Source of the DNA: Botrimarina mediterranea
GTDB lineage: Bacteria; Planctomycetota; Planctomycetia; Pirellulales; Lacipirellulaceae
NCBI RefSeq assembly: GCF_007753265.1
Contig: NZ_CP036349.1
Span: forward strand, 496,001-560,000
Reading direction: 5' to 3'
DNA length: 64,000 nt
Positions within the stretch are counted from its first letter, which is position 1; every line of letters starts with the position of its first letter. Position numbers and translations under genes: made by a program. Of this stretch, positions 16,637 through 26,302 are shown one piece after another. The notes under the pieces were generated by a model, which was not told the DNA's origin, made no database searches, and worked only from the letters and a program-made list of their open reading frames with translations.

Positions 16637-17434
16637 AGAAGCAACCGCGTGGAACGCCTTCAGCGCCTCGACGGTTAGCCGGACGTCGTGGACGCGGATC
16701 ACTTGCACCCCTTGTGAAGCGAGCCACAGGGACACGCCGAGCGTCGCGGCGGTTCGGTCGGCGGTCGGGTCGCCGAGGACCTCGCCGAGGAACCGCTTGC
16801 GAGAATGCCCTACGAGCAGCGGGCAGCCCAACTCGTGGAACTCGCCGATCCTCCGCAGCAACTCGAGGTTGTGCGCGCCGTTCTTGCCGAAGCCGATCCC
16901 CGGATCGAGCAAGATGCGATCGCGGCTAACGCCGGCGACTTCGAGCGCGTTGCGCCGCTCGGCCAAGTAGCCCATCACCTCGCCGACGACGTCGTCGTAT
17001 TGCGGGTTGTCTTGCATCGTCCGCGGCGTGCCCCGCATGTGCATGACGCAAACGCGGCAATCGCTCGCAGCAACGACATCGAGCATCTCTGCGTCACCCG
17101 CCAGGCCCGTGATATCGTTGATGAGGGTAGCGCCGGCAGCCAATGAATCGCGCGCGACAACGGCCTTGCTGGTGTCGATCGAGATCGCAACGTCGGACTG
17201 CGCCGCAACCCGCTCGATCACCGGCACGACACGCCGCAACTCTTCATCGACCGAAACGGACTCAGCGCCGGGACGGGTGCTCTCACCGCCAATGTCGAGG
17301 ATCGCCGCGCCTTCGGCAGCGAGTTGCAGTGCGTGTTCAACCGCGTGGTCGGCGTCGAAGAACCGCCCGCCATCCGAGAACGAATCGGGCGTCACGTTGA
17401 CGACACCCATGACAACTGGGATTGAGCGGTCCAT
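16625..17434 (-). CDS. folP: Dihydropteroate synthase
   Basis: 269 aa from the ATG of [20 protein letters not shown]. FolP condenses p-aminobenzoate with dihydropterin pyrophosphate in folate synthesis. All landmarks are present: [60 protein letters not shown] and IRVHDVR. Length is normal. It starts 61 bp downstream of asnS on the same strand. Its last residues (SSEP) are encoded within a dispersed palindromic repeat. Confidence 0.95.
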   Translation of the reverse strand: MDRSIPVVMGVVNVTPDSFSDGGRFFDADHAVEHALQLAAEGAAILDIGGESTRPGAESVSVDEELRRVVPVIERVAAQSDVAISIDTSKAVVARDSLAAGATLINDITGLAGDAEMLDVVAASDCRVCVMHMRGTPRTMQDNPQYDDVVGEVMGYLAERRNALEVAGVSRDRILLDPGIGFGKNGAHNLELLRRIGEFHELGCPLLVGHSRKRFLGEVLGDPTADRTAATLGVSLWLASQGVQVIRVHDVRLTVEALKAFHAVASSEP

Positions 17435-17495
17435 ACACGACGAGCATAGAAAGGCAGAGGTCTCAAGCGAACCGCATCTTGGCAAGCCGTGACCC

Positions 17496-18902
<1,407 letters not shown>

Positions 18903-19344
18903 GGCGTCGTTTTTGATAAAGGGGATAGGGGGATGTTGGTGATAGGGGGGATCGCAAGCGAATAGGGAACCAGGCTGTGAGATCGAGACGCTATCGGCGT
19001 GGTGGGCGTTTGACGTGCTGTTTGGGGATAACCGGCCAGCCGCTACGCGGCTGGCAAACAATCTCCGACGGCGTCTCGATGCGCTCATTACGTCAGTTGG
19101 GTTTGGTGGGAGGGAGACCGAACCGTCCGCTTGCGATCCCCCCTATCACCAACATCCCCATTATCTCCTTTCCCGAAGGCCCGCGTTTTCAGCCATCACG
19201 CTGCGAATTAGGTGCTGAGATTCTATCTTCGCGTCTCAGGGCAGCGCCGACGAGGGGCGTTCTCGGGTTGAACCGCTGGCGCCAGCAGGCGATAACCTTC
19301 CCGGGCCCCCCGGCCCCCTCGTTGCTTCTCAAGACGGATGATCT
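18903..19344. other. Intergenic region between divergent asnS and MFS genes
   Basis: 442 bp with no gene. Most of it is composite element A. The remaining 172 bp before the MFS start should hold its promoter; I see no convincing -35/-10 pair or operator. The reading frames over the region translate the repeat. Confidence 0.5.
18918..19172. repeat. Composite palindromic element, copy A (255 bp)
   Basis: Left end GGGATGTTGGTGATAGGGGG (about 18930-18949) continues into GATCGCAAGCG and is mirrored by CGCTTGCGATCCCCCCTATC ... AACATCCCC (19128-19159). The interior holds AGCCGCTACGCGGCTGGC (about 19039-19056) and TCTCGATGCGCTC (19074-19086). Copy B at 20745-21005 has the same parts in the same order and orientation. 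It lies upstream of asnS and upstream of the MFS gene. No coding capacity is seen. Confidence 0.8.
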
Positions 19345-20724
19345 ATGTCTGCGCCCGCTACCGAGACCGTCGTCGATAACCGCCCCTGGTTCCGGCAGTT
19401 GACCGCCTACCACTGGTTCGTGTTCGTTGTCGCGTCGCTGGCGTGGTTCTTCGACTGCCTCGACCAGCGTCTGTTCTCGCTCGCGCGGGTCGCCGCTATC
19501 GCTGAGTTGAGCCCCGCCGACGCCACCGCCGGCCAGGTGCAGGACCTCAGCAAGATCGTTACCGCGGTCTTCCTCGTCGGCTGGGGCATCGGCGGGCTGA
19601 TCTTTGGAGCCATGGGCGATCGCTACGGCCGCGCGCGGATGCTCACCATCACCGTGCTCATCTACTCGGTCTGCACCGGCGCCAACTTCTTCAGCCAGAA
19701 TGTCTGGGAGTTTGGGCTGTTTCGATTTCTCACGGGATTGGGAGTGGGAGGGGTGTTCGGGCTCGCGGTGGCGCTGATCGCCGAGACCGTCCCGTCAGGC
19801 GCCCGAGCCGGCGCGCTCGGCATGCTGCAGATTCTCTCGACAATCGGCAACGTGACGTCGGTGTTCGTCAAGCAACAGATCGACGCGCTCGAGATCGCCG
19901 GCACGATCGAGATGGGCCAAGGGTGGCGCTACATGTTCTTGGTCGGAGCCGTCCCCGCGGTGCTGGTCGTGTTCATCCAGCTGTTCCTCAAAGAGCCCGA
20001 GTCTTGGCTCCGCGCAAAGGAGGCGGGGACGCTTCCCAAGGGGGCGATCATCGCCCCGTACGCCGATCTGTTGGCGGAGTCGCGATGGCGGCGAAACCTG
20101 GTCGTAGGCTCGCTGATTGCCTCGGCGGGCGTCATCGGCCTGTGGGCGATCGGCGAGTATGCGACCGACTTGCAGAAAGTCGTCTTTGATGACTACTACA
20201 GCGCACAAGGACTCGAAGGCGCCGAACTAGCCAAGACCGTCAAGGACGCACGCGGCTGGGCGTTCCTCGCTCAAATGCTCGGCGCCGCGCTGGGCATGTG
20301 GGTCTTCACGCAGATGGCGACCCGTCTGGGCCGCAAGCCGGCCTTCGCGATCGGCTTTACCTTGGCGCTGGTGGTGACGGCCTACAGCTACCTCTACATG
20401 GAGACGCCCACCGACGCGTACTGGATGATGCCGCTGATGGGCGCGACGCAGCTCGGTCTCTTCGCCGGATACGCGATCTACCTACCGGAGTTGTTCCCTA
20501 GCCGCCTGCGGAGCACCGGCACGAGCTTCTGTTACAATCTGGGCCGCTTCGCCGCAGCCGGCGGGAGTTTCGTCTCGGCGTGGATCGCCGCCCAGATGTT
20601 CGGCCAGTACGACTCCCCCCTCCGCGAGCGCTACGCCGCCGTAGCGATGTGCGCGATCTTCCTGGTGGGCCTCGCCGCCCTCCCCTTTGCGCCCGAAACG
20701 AAAGACCAACCCCTGCCGGAGTAG
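19345..20724 (+). CDS. MFS transporter (sugar/organic-acid symporter type)
   Basis: 459 aa with about 12 hydrophobic segments. The loop 2-3 signature of the major facilitator superfamily is clear (FGAMGDRYGRARML), with a cognate loop 8-9 motif (ATRLGRKPAF) and the helix 4-5 block RFLTGLGVGGVFGLAVALIAE, where RxxxGxGxGG..A...AE recalls sugar and aromatic-acid:H+ symporters. The substrate cannot be assigned. The start is the ATG of MSAPATETVVDN. The gene is bracketed by two direct copies of a ~260-bp palindromic element, which could allow its loss or amplification by recombination (inference). Confidence 0.88.
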   Translation: MSAPATETVVDNRPWFRQLTAYHWFVFVVASLAWFFDCLDQRLFSLARVAAIAELSPADATAGQVQDLSKIVTAVFLVGWGIGGLIFGAMGDRYGRARMLTITVLIYSVCTGANFFSQNVWEFGLFRFLTGLGVGGVFGLAVALIAETVPSGARAGALGMLQILSTIGNVTSVFVKQQIDALEIAGTIEMGQGWRYMFLVGAVPAVLVVFIQLFLKEPESWLRAKEAGTLPKGAIIAPYADLLAESRWRRNLVVGSLIASAGVIGLWAIGEYATDLQKVVFDDYYSAQGLEGAELAKTVKDARGWAFLAQMLGAALGMWVFTQMATRLGRKPAFAIGFTLALVVTAYSYLYMETPTDAYWMMPLMGATQLGLFAGYAIYLPELFPSRLRSTGTSFCYNLGRFAAAGGSFVSAWIAAQMFGQYDSPLRERYAAVAMCAIFLVGLAALPFAPETKDQPLPE

Positions 20725-20744
20725 TCTTCATTGCGGTGAGTTTT

Positions 20745-21005
20745 GGAAAGGAGATGAGGGGAGGTTGGTGATAGGGGGGATCGCAAGCGGTCGTTTAACC
20801 GTTTGCGTAAGGGACGCTTGTCCGCCGTAGAACGCGAGTCGTAATACCGTTGGAGGTAAACGAGCAGCCGCTATGCGGCTGGCGATCAAAATCCCCAATG
20901 GTTTCTCGATGCGCTCTCTACGAAGGCAGACCTGAGGATAAGAGGGATCGCAACCGTCCGCTTGCGATCCCCCCCTATCACCAACATCCCCCTATCCCCT
21001 TCTCC
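20745..21005. repeat. Composite palindromic element, copy B (261 bp)
   Basis: It begins GGAAAGGAGATGAGGGGAGG, runs through TTGGTGATAGGGGGGATCGC, has interior blocks AGCCGCTATGCGGCTGGC (about 20865-20882) and TCTCGATGCGCTC (20904-20916), and ends with CGCTTGCGATCCCCCCCTAT ... CATCCCCCTATCCCC. Compared with copy A, the ends and the two interior blocks are conserved and the spacers are diverged. It separates the convergent MFS and trxB genes. Confidence 0.8.
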
Positions 21006-21008
21006 TGG

Positions 21009-22067
21009 TTAGATCCCCTGCGCGGCCAACCAGCGCTCCGCGTCGAGGGCCGCCATGCAGCCGGTTCCGGCGGCGGTGCAGGCTTGGCGGTAGTAGTCGT
21101 CCGACACGTCGCCCGCGGCGAAGACGCCCTCGACGCTCGTGTTGGTGCGGAACGGCACGGTCCACTTCAAGTAGCCCTTCTCGTTCATCTCGAGTTGGCC
21201 CTTGAGGAACTTCGTGTTGGGCGTGTGGCCGATGGCGACAAACATGCCAGCGGCGTCCATGTCGCGGTCGGGCTCGCCGACGGTCGAAGTAAGTTTCACG
21301 CCCGTCATCCCCTTCTCGTCGTCGCCGTAGACCTCGCTGACCTCGGTGTTCCACACCAGCTCGATCTTCGGGTTCTTCTCGGCGCGCTCGGCCATGATCT
21401 TCGACGCCCGCAGCGCATCGCGACGGTGGACCAAGAAGACCTTCTCGGCGTGCTTGGTGAGGTAGTCCGCTTCCTCGACGGCCGAGTCGCCGCCGCCCAC
21501 CACCACCAACGGCTTGTTGCGGAACCGCGGCAACGCCCCGTCGCAGACCGCACAGGCGCTGACGCCGCGGTTCTTGAATCGTTCCTCCGACTCCAGGCCG
21601 AGGTAGTTCGCGCTGGCGCCGGTGGCGATGATGACCGAGTGGGCTTCGATCTCCTGGACCTCACCCGTCGAGCCGGCGCTCTTGAGCTTGAACGGCCGTT
21701 GGCTGAAATCGACTTCGGCGATGTCGTCGGTGACGATCCGGGTGCCGAAGTTCTTGGCCTGCTGGCGCATCAGGTGCATCAGCTCGGGGCCGCTGACGCC
21801 CTGCTTGTGGTGCATGTCGGCGAGCCAGCTGTGCTCCTCGTCGAGCGCGCTCTTGAGGTAACCCGAAAGGTCGCCGGCGGGCCAGCCGGGGAAGTTCTCG
21901 ACCTCGGTCGTCAGCGCCAGCTGCCCCAGCGGGAGGGTGCCCGATTGACGGTTTTCCTCGCTGATGGCGCCCTCGAACACCAGGGGGTTCAGGTTCGCAC
22001 GGGCGGCGTAAACAGCGGCGGTCCAGCCGGCGGGGCCGCTACCGATGATGACAACGTGTTCGGGCAC
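21009..22067 (-). CDS. trxB: Thioredoxin reductase
   Basis: 352 aa, cytosolic flavoprotein that passes electrons from NADPH to thioredoxin. FAD site: [20 protein letters not shown] at the N-terminus; redox dithiol CAVCDG in the family position; NADPH site [20 protein letters not shown]; second FAD site [14 protein letters not shown] near the C-terminus. The ENFPGWP block is also typical. It is about 30 residues longer than E. coli TrxB. No thioredoxin gene is adjacent. The next gene on the left is the convergent MFS gene across the palindromic element. Confidence 0.95.
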   Translation of the reverse strand: MPEHVVIIGSGPAGWTAAVYAARANLNPLVFEGAISEENRQSGTLPLGQLALTTEVENFPGWPAGDLSGYLKSALDEEHSWLADMHHKQGVSGPELMHLMRQQAKNFGTRIVTDDIAEVDFSQRPFKLKSAGSTGEVQEIEAHSVIIATGASANYLGLESEERFKNRGVSACAVCDGALPRFRNKPLVVVGGGDSAVEEADYLTKHAEKVFLVHRRDALRASKIMAERAEKNPKIELVWNTEVSEVYGDDEKGMTGVKLTSTVGEPDRDMDAAGMFVAIGHTPNTKFLKGQLEMNEKGYLKWTVPFRTNTSVEGVFAAGDVSDDYYRQACTAAGTGCMAALDAERWLAAQGI

Positions 22068-22438
22068 GGGAGCAAATCCTTGAGAATGATCGCGACGCGG
22101 AGGCGGGGACTACGGCCGTCGGCCGAGGGGGGGTAGACCCCCGAGTATAGTGGCCTCTTCGGCGATCGGGAACGTACGCCTACAGCACCAAAACCGCATA
22201 GAACGCATGCATCCCACGCATCGCCGCATCCCCAACGATGCGTTTGAGCCGTGGGCGCGAGCCCTCGGTGCACGGCGCGAAATGACTTCAGCCACAAAAA
22301 GGCACAGAGAGCACAAAGGCTTAGCTTCACAAGCAATCTCCGACCTAGAGACAGTCCGTTTGTGACCCTTGTGCCTTTTTTTGGTCCCCCTTGCTGCGCG
22401 CCAGGTATCGGTGGGCTAGGACGGCCGGCGCCCACGGC
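22068..22438. other. Intergenic region with an AAAGGCACA inverted repeat
   Basis: 371 bp without a gene. An imperfect inverted repeat pairs CCACAAAAAGGCACAGAGAG (about 22291-22310) with CCCTTGTGCCTTTTTTTGG (about 22366-22384), another dispersed intergenic type. The trxB promoter should lie at the left end. Frames over it are low-complexity shadows. Confidence 0.5.
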
Positions 22439-23116
22439 TCAGACGCTACTGGGTGGTGGGCTAAACGCCAGCGCCGCGACGTGCTCCATGTCGATCGCCA
22501 GCGGTTCGACCCAGCAGCGGTCGATCCCCAGCTCGTTTCCTGGCAGCCCCGTCGCCCAGCCGGCGCCTTCGGCCGGCGTCAGCACCTTCGGCAGCGACTC
22601 GCCGACGCCAACGCCCACAAGCTTCAGCGCCGCTTCCTTCATCGTCCAAGTACGGAAGAACTCGGCGAGTGGTTCCGGCGCCGCGGCGATGCGGGCGACC
22701 TCGTCCGCATGGAACCAACGCTCCGCAAGCGCCGTGGCGTTCTTTATCGGCCGGATCCGCTCGACATCGACGCCAACCGGCGCATCGGCAAACGCGCATA
22801 ACGCAAGGTCGCCCGTGTGCGCGACGTTGAATTGAACGCCCTCTGCCGCGGGCTTGCCGTTGGGGCCGTAGCGAAAGGCGACATCCGCCGGCGCCACGCC
22901 GATCCGCTCGCCAAGGCGCTCGCGCAATCGCCCCCGCGCAACGATGAACCGCCGCCGCGGCTCCTCCCGCACAAACGCCGCCGCGCGGACGCGTTCATCC
23001 TCGCTAAGAAGAGCGAACAGCGAATCAACCACCTCGGCGGGTTCGCTAAGCGACCAAGTCGCGACAGCGATTGCATTTCCCTCGTCCCCCGTCCCCCGTC
23101 CCCCCTCTCCTGTCAT
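22439..23116 (-). CDS. 4'-phosphopantetheinyl transferase (Sfp type)
   Basis: About 225 aa from the ATG of MTGEGGRGTGDEGN. Sfp-type enzymes transfer phosphopantetheine from CoA to a carrier-protein Ser. Conserved blocks: RFIVARGRLRERLG, GPNGKPAAEGVQFNVAHTGD, VGVDVERIRP with the Mg-binding Asp and Glu, and FRTWTMKEAALKLVGVGV with the W..KEA...K signature. It starts 10 bp after the upstream TIM-barrel gene. The first codons are built on a GGGGGAC tandem repeat (23080-23106), so the start is less certain; it may extend further upstream, overlapping its neighbour. The target carrier protein is not in the window. Confidence 0.87.
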   Translation of the reverse strand: MTGEGGRGTGDEGNAIAVATWSLSEPAEVVDSLFALLSEDERVRAAAFVREEPRRRFIVARGRLRERLGERIGVAPADVAFRYGPNGKPAAEGVQFNVAHTGDLALCAFADAPVGVDVERIRPIKNATALAERWFHADEVARIAAAPEPLAEFFRTWTMKEAALKLVGVGVGESLPKVLTPAEGAGWATGLPGNELGIDRCWVEPLAIDMEHVAALAFSPPPSSV

Positions 23117-23126
23117 ATCGGCCTCA

Positions 23127-24047
23127 TCAAAAGCTATCCGCCTCACGATACGCAGCCAACAACGCCTCATCCCCTTCGCGGCCGCCCTTGCTCTTCCCGT
23201 GCTCCATCCCAATGATCCCGTCGAAGCCCTTCGACTTGATGAACTTGAACACGTTGCGGTAGTTGATCTCGCCGGTGCCGGGTTCGTTGCGGCCCGGGTT
23301 GTCGCCCGATTGGAAGTAGCCGATCTCGTCCCACGCCATCTCCATGTTGGGGATCAGGTTCCCTTCCTGGATCTGCTGGTGATAGATGTCGAACAAGATC
23401 TTGCAAGACGGGCTATCGACCGCGCGGCAGATCTCGTAGCCCTGCGCGATCTTCCGCAAGAAGAGCCCCGGGTGGTTCGTCCACCAGTTGAGCGGCTCGA
23501 GCACCATCACGAGGCCGTGCGGCTCGAGCACTTCGGCGCAGCGCCGCAAGAGGTCGACGCACCGCGCCGTCTGATAGCCCTCTTCGAGTCGGTTGTTGTA
23601 CGCGCCGGGCACGACCGTCATCCACTTCGCGTTGACGCGCTTGGCGACCTCGATCGACCGGCGGACCTCTTCGACCGCTTCGTCTTGGAGCTTCTTGTCG
23701 CTGCCGGTGAACGACAGCTTGCCGAACGATCCGATCCCGTAGGCGACGAAAACGCCCATGCGGATGTCGAGCCGCTCCATCGCCTTAGCGAGCCGCTCCT
23801 GCTCCTCGACCGGGAAGCCCGCCATGCCGTTCTCTTCCCAATCGCGGAAGCCGACCGACGCGGCGTACTCCAGCTGCGCGACGCGGTCCTTGCCGGCCAC
23901 GTTCTCGAACAGCCCGAAGTGCGGCGCGTAGCCGAGCTTGAAGGGCTTGTTGTCCGCGGACGAAGCGTCGTCGGCCGAGGCGGTGGCGAAGGTCGTAGCC
24001 GCCGCAGTCGCGGCCCCGGCAGCAGTTAGGAAGTCGCGGCGCTTCAT
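23127..24047 (-). CDS. Tat-exported hydroxypyruvate isomerase-like TIM-barrel protein
   Basis: 306 aa. The N-terminus MKRRDFLTAAGAATAAATTF is a twin-arginine signal (RRDFL). The mature part is a xylose-isomerase-like TIM barrel: CAEVLEPHGLVMVLEPLNWW, CKILFDIYHQQIQEGNLIPN and YFQSGDNPGRNEPGTGEINY carry the Glu, Asp/His and Asn/Arg residues of the hydroxypyruvate isomerase (Hyi) family, and GMEHGKSK near the end supplies the last metal Glu. Hyi normally works in the cytosol; a Tat-exported version is common in planctomycetes and its substrate is unknown. The chosen ATG gives the Tat signal directly. Confidence 0.87.
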   Translation of the reverse strand: MKRRDFLTAAGAATAAATTFATASADDASSADNKPFKLGYAPHFGLFENVAGKDRVAQLEYAASVGFRDWEENGMAGFPVEEQERLAKAMERLDIRMGVFVAYGIGSFGKLSFTGSDKKLQDEAVEEVRRSIEVAKRVNAKWMTVVPGAYNNRLEEGYQTARCVDLLRRCAEVLEPHGLVMVLEPLNWWTNHPGLFLRKIAQGYEICRAVDSPSCKILFDIYHQQIQEGNLIPNMEMAWDEIGYFQSGDNPGRNEPGTGEINYRNVFKFIKSKGFDGIIGMEHGKSKGGREGDEALLAAYREADSF

Positions 24048-24171
24048 CGGTGCAATCTCGGGCGGTGAAGAGGAGGGGGTCGAGAGGCATGCCATGATAA
24101 TTGCCGGCAAGACGAAAAGGGCAGGGGCGCCGAAGAAGCCAATAAGCAGAGAATCGCGAAGCGATCCAGTA

Positions 24172-24328
24172 TTCCCCCTCTCTTTCAGGGAGGGGCTAGG
24201 GGAGGGTCGGCGGCATCCGGCGCACCCACGCTAATTTGGCTGGTCGATTTCGCATCGTCGGTACACAGCCCGCATACTACCGGATACGTCCTCACCCTCC
24301 CCTAGCCCCTCCCTAAAAAGGAGGGGAA
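24172..24328. repeat. Palindromic repeat (AGGGAGGGGCTAGGGGAGGGT family)
   Basis: A 21-bp arm starting AGGGAGGGGCTAGGGGAGGG at 24187-24207 is exactly mirrored at 24294-24314; the match extends imperfectly to TTCCCCCTCTCTTTC on the left and AAAAAGGAGGGGAA on the right. The 86-bp interior looks unique. It lies upstream of the Tat-signal gene. Confidence 0.75.
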
Positions 24329-24340
24329 CATGGGCGCCGC

Positions 24341-24538
24341 CTATGGCGTCGAGGGTTCGCTGACTTCGGCCGCTTTCTGTTGCGGTTCAACTGCCGCCTT
24401 CTCAGCCGGCTGCGGGCCGCGCCACACCGCCCCCAACCACTGCGAGAAGACGATCCCCGCCGCGATGGCGACCATCGTTAGCACCGGCCATTTAACCCGC
24501 TGAAGACGCGGCGACAACTCTTCGTTCTTCGTTTCCAT
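24341..24538 (-). CDS. Small single-pass membrane protein
   Basis: 65 aa, unrecognised. A charged, basic N-terminal segment (METKNEELSPRLQRVKW) is followed by one transmembrane helix (about 18-38, PVLTMVAIAAGIVFSQWLGA) and a Pro/Glu/Ala-rich tail. It starts with ATG 48 bp downstream of the PhoX-type gene on the same strand, so co-transcription is plausible. The amphipathic-then-hydrophobic pattern and the clean start support it being real, but no family is recognised. Confidence 0.5.
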   Translation of the reverse strand: METKNEELSPRLQRVKWPVLTMVAIAAGIVFSQWLGAVWRGPQPAEKAAVEPQQKAAEVSEPSTP

Positions 24539-24586
24539 ATCATCCCAGCCGCTTGCGGCTTAGCGGCGGCTCCGACCCGCGCCCCA

Positions 24587-26032
24587 TTACAACTTAGGCC
24601 AAGCCCCCGTGATCGCCAGCGTCATCCCCGCCGTCTGCAAGTTCACGAACAGCGTCGAGCCGTCGGGGCTGAACGTCACGCCGGCGAACTCACCCTTCAC
24701 ATGGTTGTGCGCCAGCGTATAGCACTCGCCGGCCGGCGTCACGCCGACCAGCCGCACGACGTCCTCTTGCCGATCCTCGCAAACCACCAGATCGCCCCAC
24801 GGCGCCGCCGTAAGGTTGTCGGCGTTTTGGATCAGCCGTGAATCGTTCGGTTCGAGGAACAACTCGAGCACGCCCGGCTCGGTCTTCTCGCCCGACTGCC
24901 CTTCAACCGAACTCGGCGTGTACTTCCAGATCTGTCCGATCCGCTTCACGCCGCCGGAGGTACAGGCGAAGTAGATCGACCCACTCGTGTCGTCGCCGAC
25001 GTGCCACATCCCCTCGCCGCGCGCGAACCGCGCGGCGCCCTTCGCGAACGCCCGCTTCCGCAAGTCGTCGTCGGGCGCTTCGGGGTGATCGAGATCGACC
25101 CACTCGACCTCGAAACGATCCCCCACCGAAACGTCGTGCGACTCCCAGTTGCGAGTGTCGAGCGCCTGGTTGCCGCGGACCTTGAGCGCTTGCAGCTTGC
25201 CGCCGGCAACGAGCTTCCCGGGCTGGCCGTCTTTGCCGGGCTGGTCGGGCAAGAACCGATAGACGCCGCTTTCGTCGATGTCTTCGGTCTCATAAACAGC
25301 GCCCGAGCGCGGATCGACCGCGATCGCCTCGTGCCGCATCCGGCCCATCGCCACCAGCGGAATTGGGTCGGCAAGCTTCGCGTCGGCCGTTGCCGGGACT
25401 TCGAAGCAGTAGCCGTGCTCCTTCGCAACCGTGAAGGTGTCCTCCGTGTCGAGCAAGAAGCCGGGCTTATCGACGGTCTCTTCGCACGTGACCCAACTCC
25501 CCCACGGCGTTGGCCCGCCCGCGCAGTTGCGCTCGGTGCCGGCGAGGCTCTGGAACTGCCGCACCACGCGCTGGTTCTTTGTGTCGTAGACGACGGTCGA
25601 GGTTCCCCCGACGCCCGGCGTGCGCCCCGCGCCGTCGTCGTAGAAGCGGCTCAGCAGGCTCTTGTCGAGGCGTTCGTAGTTCGCGCCGAACGGCCCGTCG
25701 TCGCCGGGCTTCGTCTCGTGGTTGCGAACGAGGATCGTCAGACCCTCCGGCCCGGCGAACGTCGCCATGCCATCCGGCGCGCCGGACACCAACAGCCCGT
25801 CGTCCATCACGTCCCCCGTGCGGCTGACGACGCGGTAAGAGAACCCGGCCGGCAAGTCGAGTAGGCCCTTCGGGTCCGCCACCAAGTCGCCAAAGCCCAC
25901 CGCGCCACGCGTCGCCGCCGCCCGCGCCAGCGACGGATGAATCGCCATCCGCAGCCCAGCAAACCCTGCGGCAAACGCAGCGGACGAACGCAAGAACTCA
26001 CGACGAGAGGCGGGCATGACAGCGCGGGGCAT
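24587..26032 (-). CDS. PhoX-type (DUF839) Tat-exported phosphatase
   Basis: About 481 aa. The N-terminus carries SRREFLRSSAAFAAGFAG, a twin-arginine signal; starts at 26032 or 26017 (both ATG) give it. The remainder matches the PhoX/DUF839 beta-propeller family: LPAGFSYRVVSRTGDVMDDG, ILVRNHETKPG, NCAGGPTPWGSWVTCEETV, GRMRHEAIAVDPRSGAVYET, YFACTSGG and NLTAAPWGDLVVCEDR are its recurrent blocks. PhoX enzymes are Ca/Fe-dependent alkaline phosphatases of the periplasm; the Cys in the GPTPWG block and the E-rich sites seen here are those of the family. No phosphate-regulon site is evident. Confidence 0.88.
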   Translation of the reverse strand: MPRAVMPASRREFLRSSAAFAAGFAGLRMAIHPSLARAAATRGAVGFGDLVADPKGLLDLPAGFSYRVVSRTGDVMDDGLLVSGAPDGMATFAGPEGLTILVRNHETKPGDDGPFGANYERLDKSLLSRFYDDGAGRTPGVGGTSTVVYDTKNQRVVRQFQSLAGTERNCAGGPTPWGSWVTCEETVDKPGFLLDTEDTFTVAKEHGYCFEVPATADAKLADPIPLVAMGRMRHEAIAVDPRSGAVYETEDIDESGVYRFLPDQPGKDGQPGKLVAGGKLQALKVRGNQALDTRNWESHDVSVGDRFEVEWVDLDHPEAPDDDLRKRAFAKGAARFARGEGMWHVGDDTSGSIYFACTSGGVKRIGQIWKYTPSSVEGQSGEKTEPGVLELFLEPNDSRLIQNADNLTAAPWGDLVVCEDRQEDVVRLVGVTPAGECYTLAHNHVKGEFAGVTFSPDGSTLFVNLQTAGMTLAITGAWPKL

Positions 26033-26152
26033 CAAGGCAGGGCGGTGGAGGGGCGCTCAGTATAACTGGGATCCGTGACCACTCCGTGATTCTGAAAGAG
26101 AGACTTTAGACAGCAGCCGCGTTAAGCGAGAATGAAGAGCCGTGATTCGGCT

Positions 26153-26237
26153 GTGGGAGGCGTCTCCAGAAGCCGATGAGGGCATCCATTCCGATACGGC
26201 ATGGTGCACGAAATCGGGGTCTGGAGACCCCTCCCAC
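26153..26237. repeat. Palindromic element (GTGGGAGG..TCTCCAGA), copy 1
   Basis: 85 bp beginning GTGGGAGGCGTCTCCAGAAG and ending GGTCTGGAGACCCCTCCCAC. Read in reverse complement it matches the element at 31125-31210. A 22-bp tandem duplication of its right flank (GAGACCCC[TG]CCCACATCGAG) follows directly to about 26266. It lies between the PhoX-type and uvrA genes. Confidence 0.8.
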
Positions 26238-26302
26238 ATCGAGGGAGACCCCGCCCACATCGAGAAGGCCCTTCGTGCTTCTTGTGCATTCTCGTGGCCC
26301 AC

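Noticed and set aside
18918-21005. Insertion sequence carrying the MFS gene as cargo
   Set aside because: No transposase frame is found within or next to the bracketed segment; only the flanking elements are supported.
20850-22136. 428-codon plus-strand frame antisense to trxB
   Set aside because: The opposite strand encodes full thioredoxin reductase with all motifs; this frame is the usual long antisense shadow in high-GC coding DNA.
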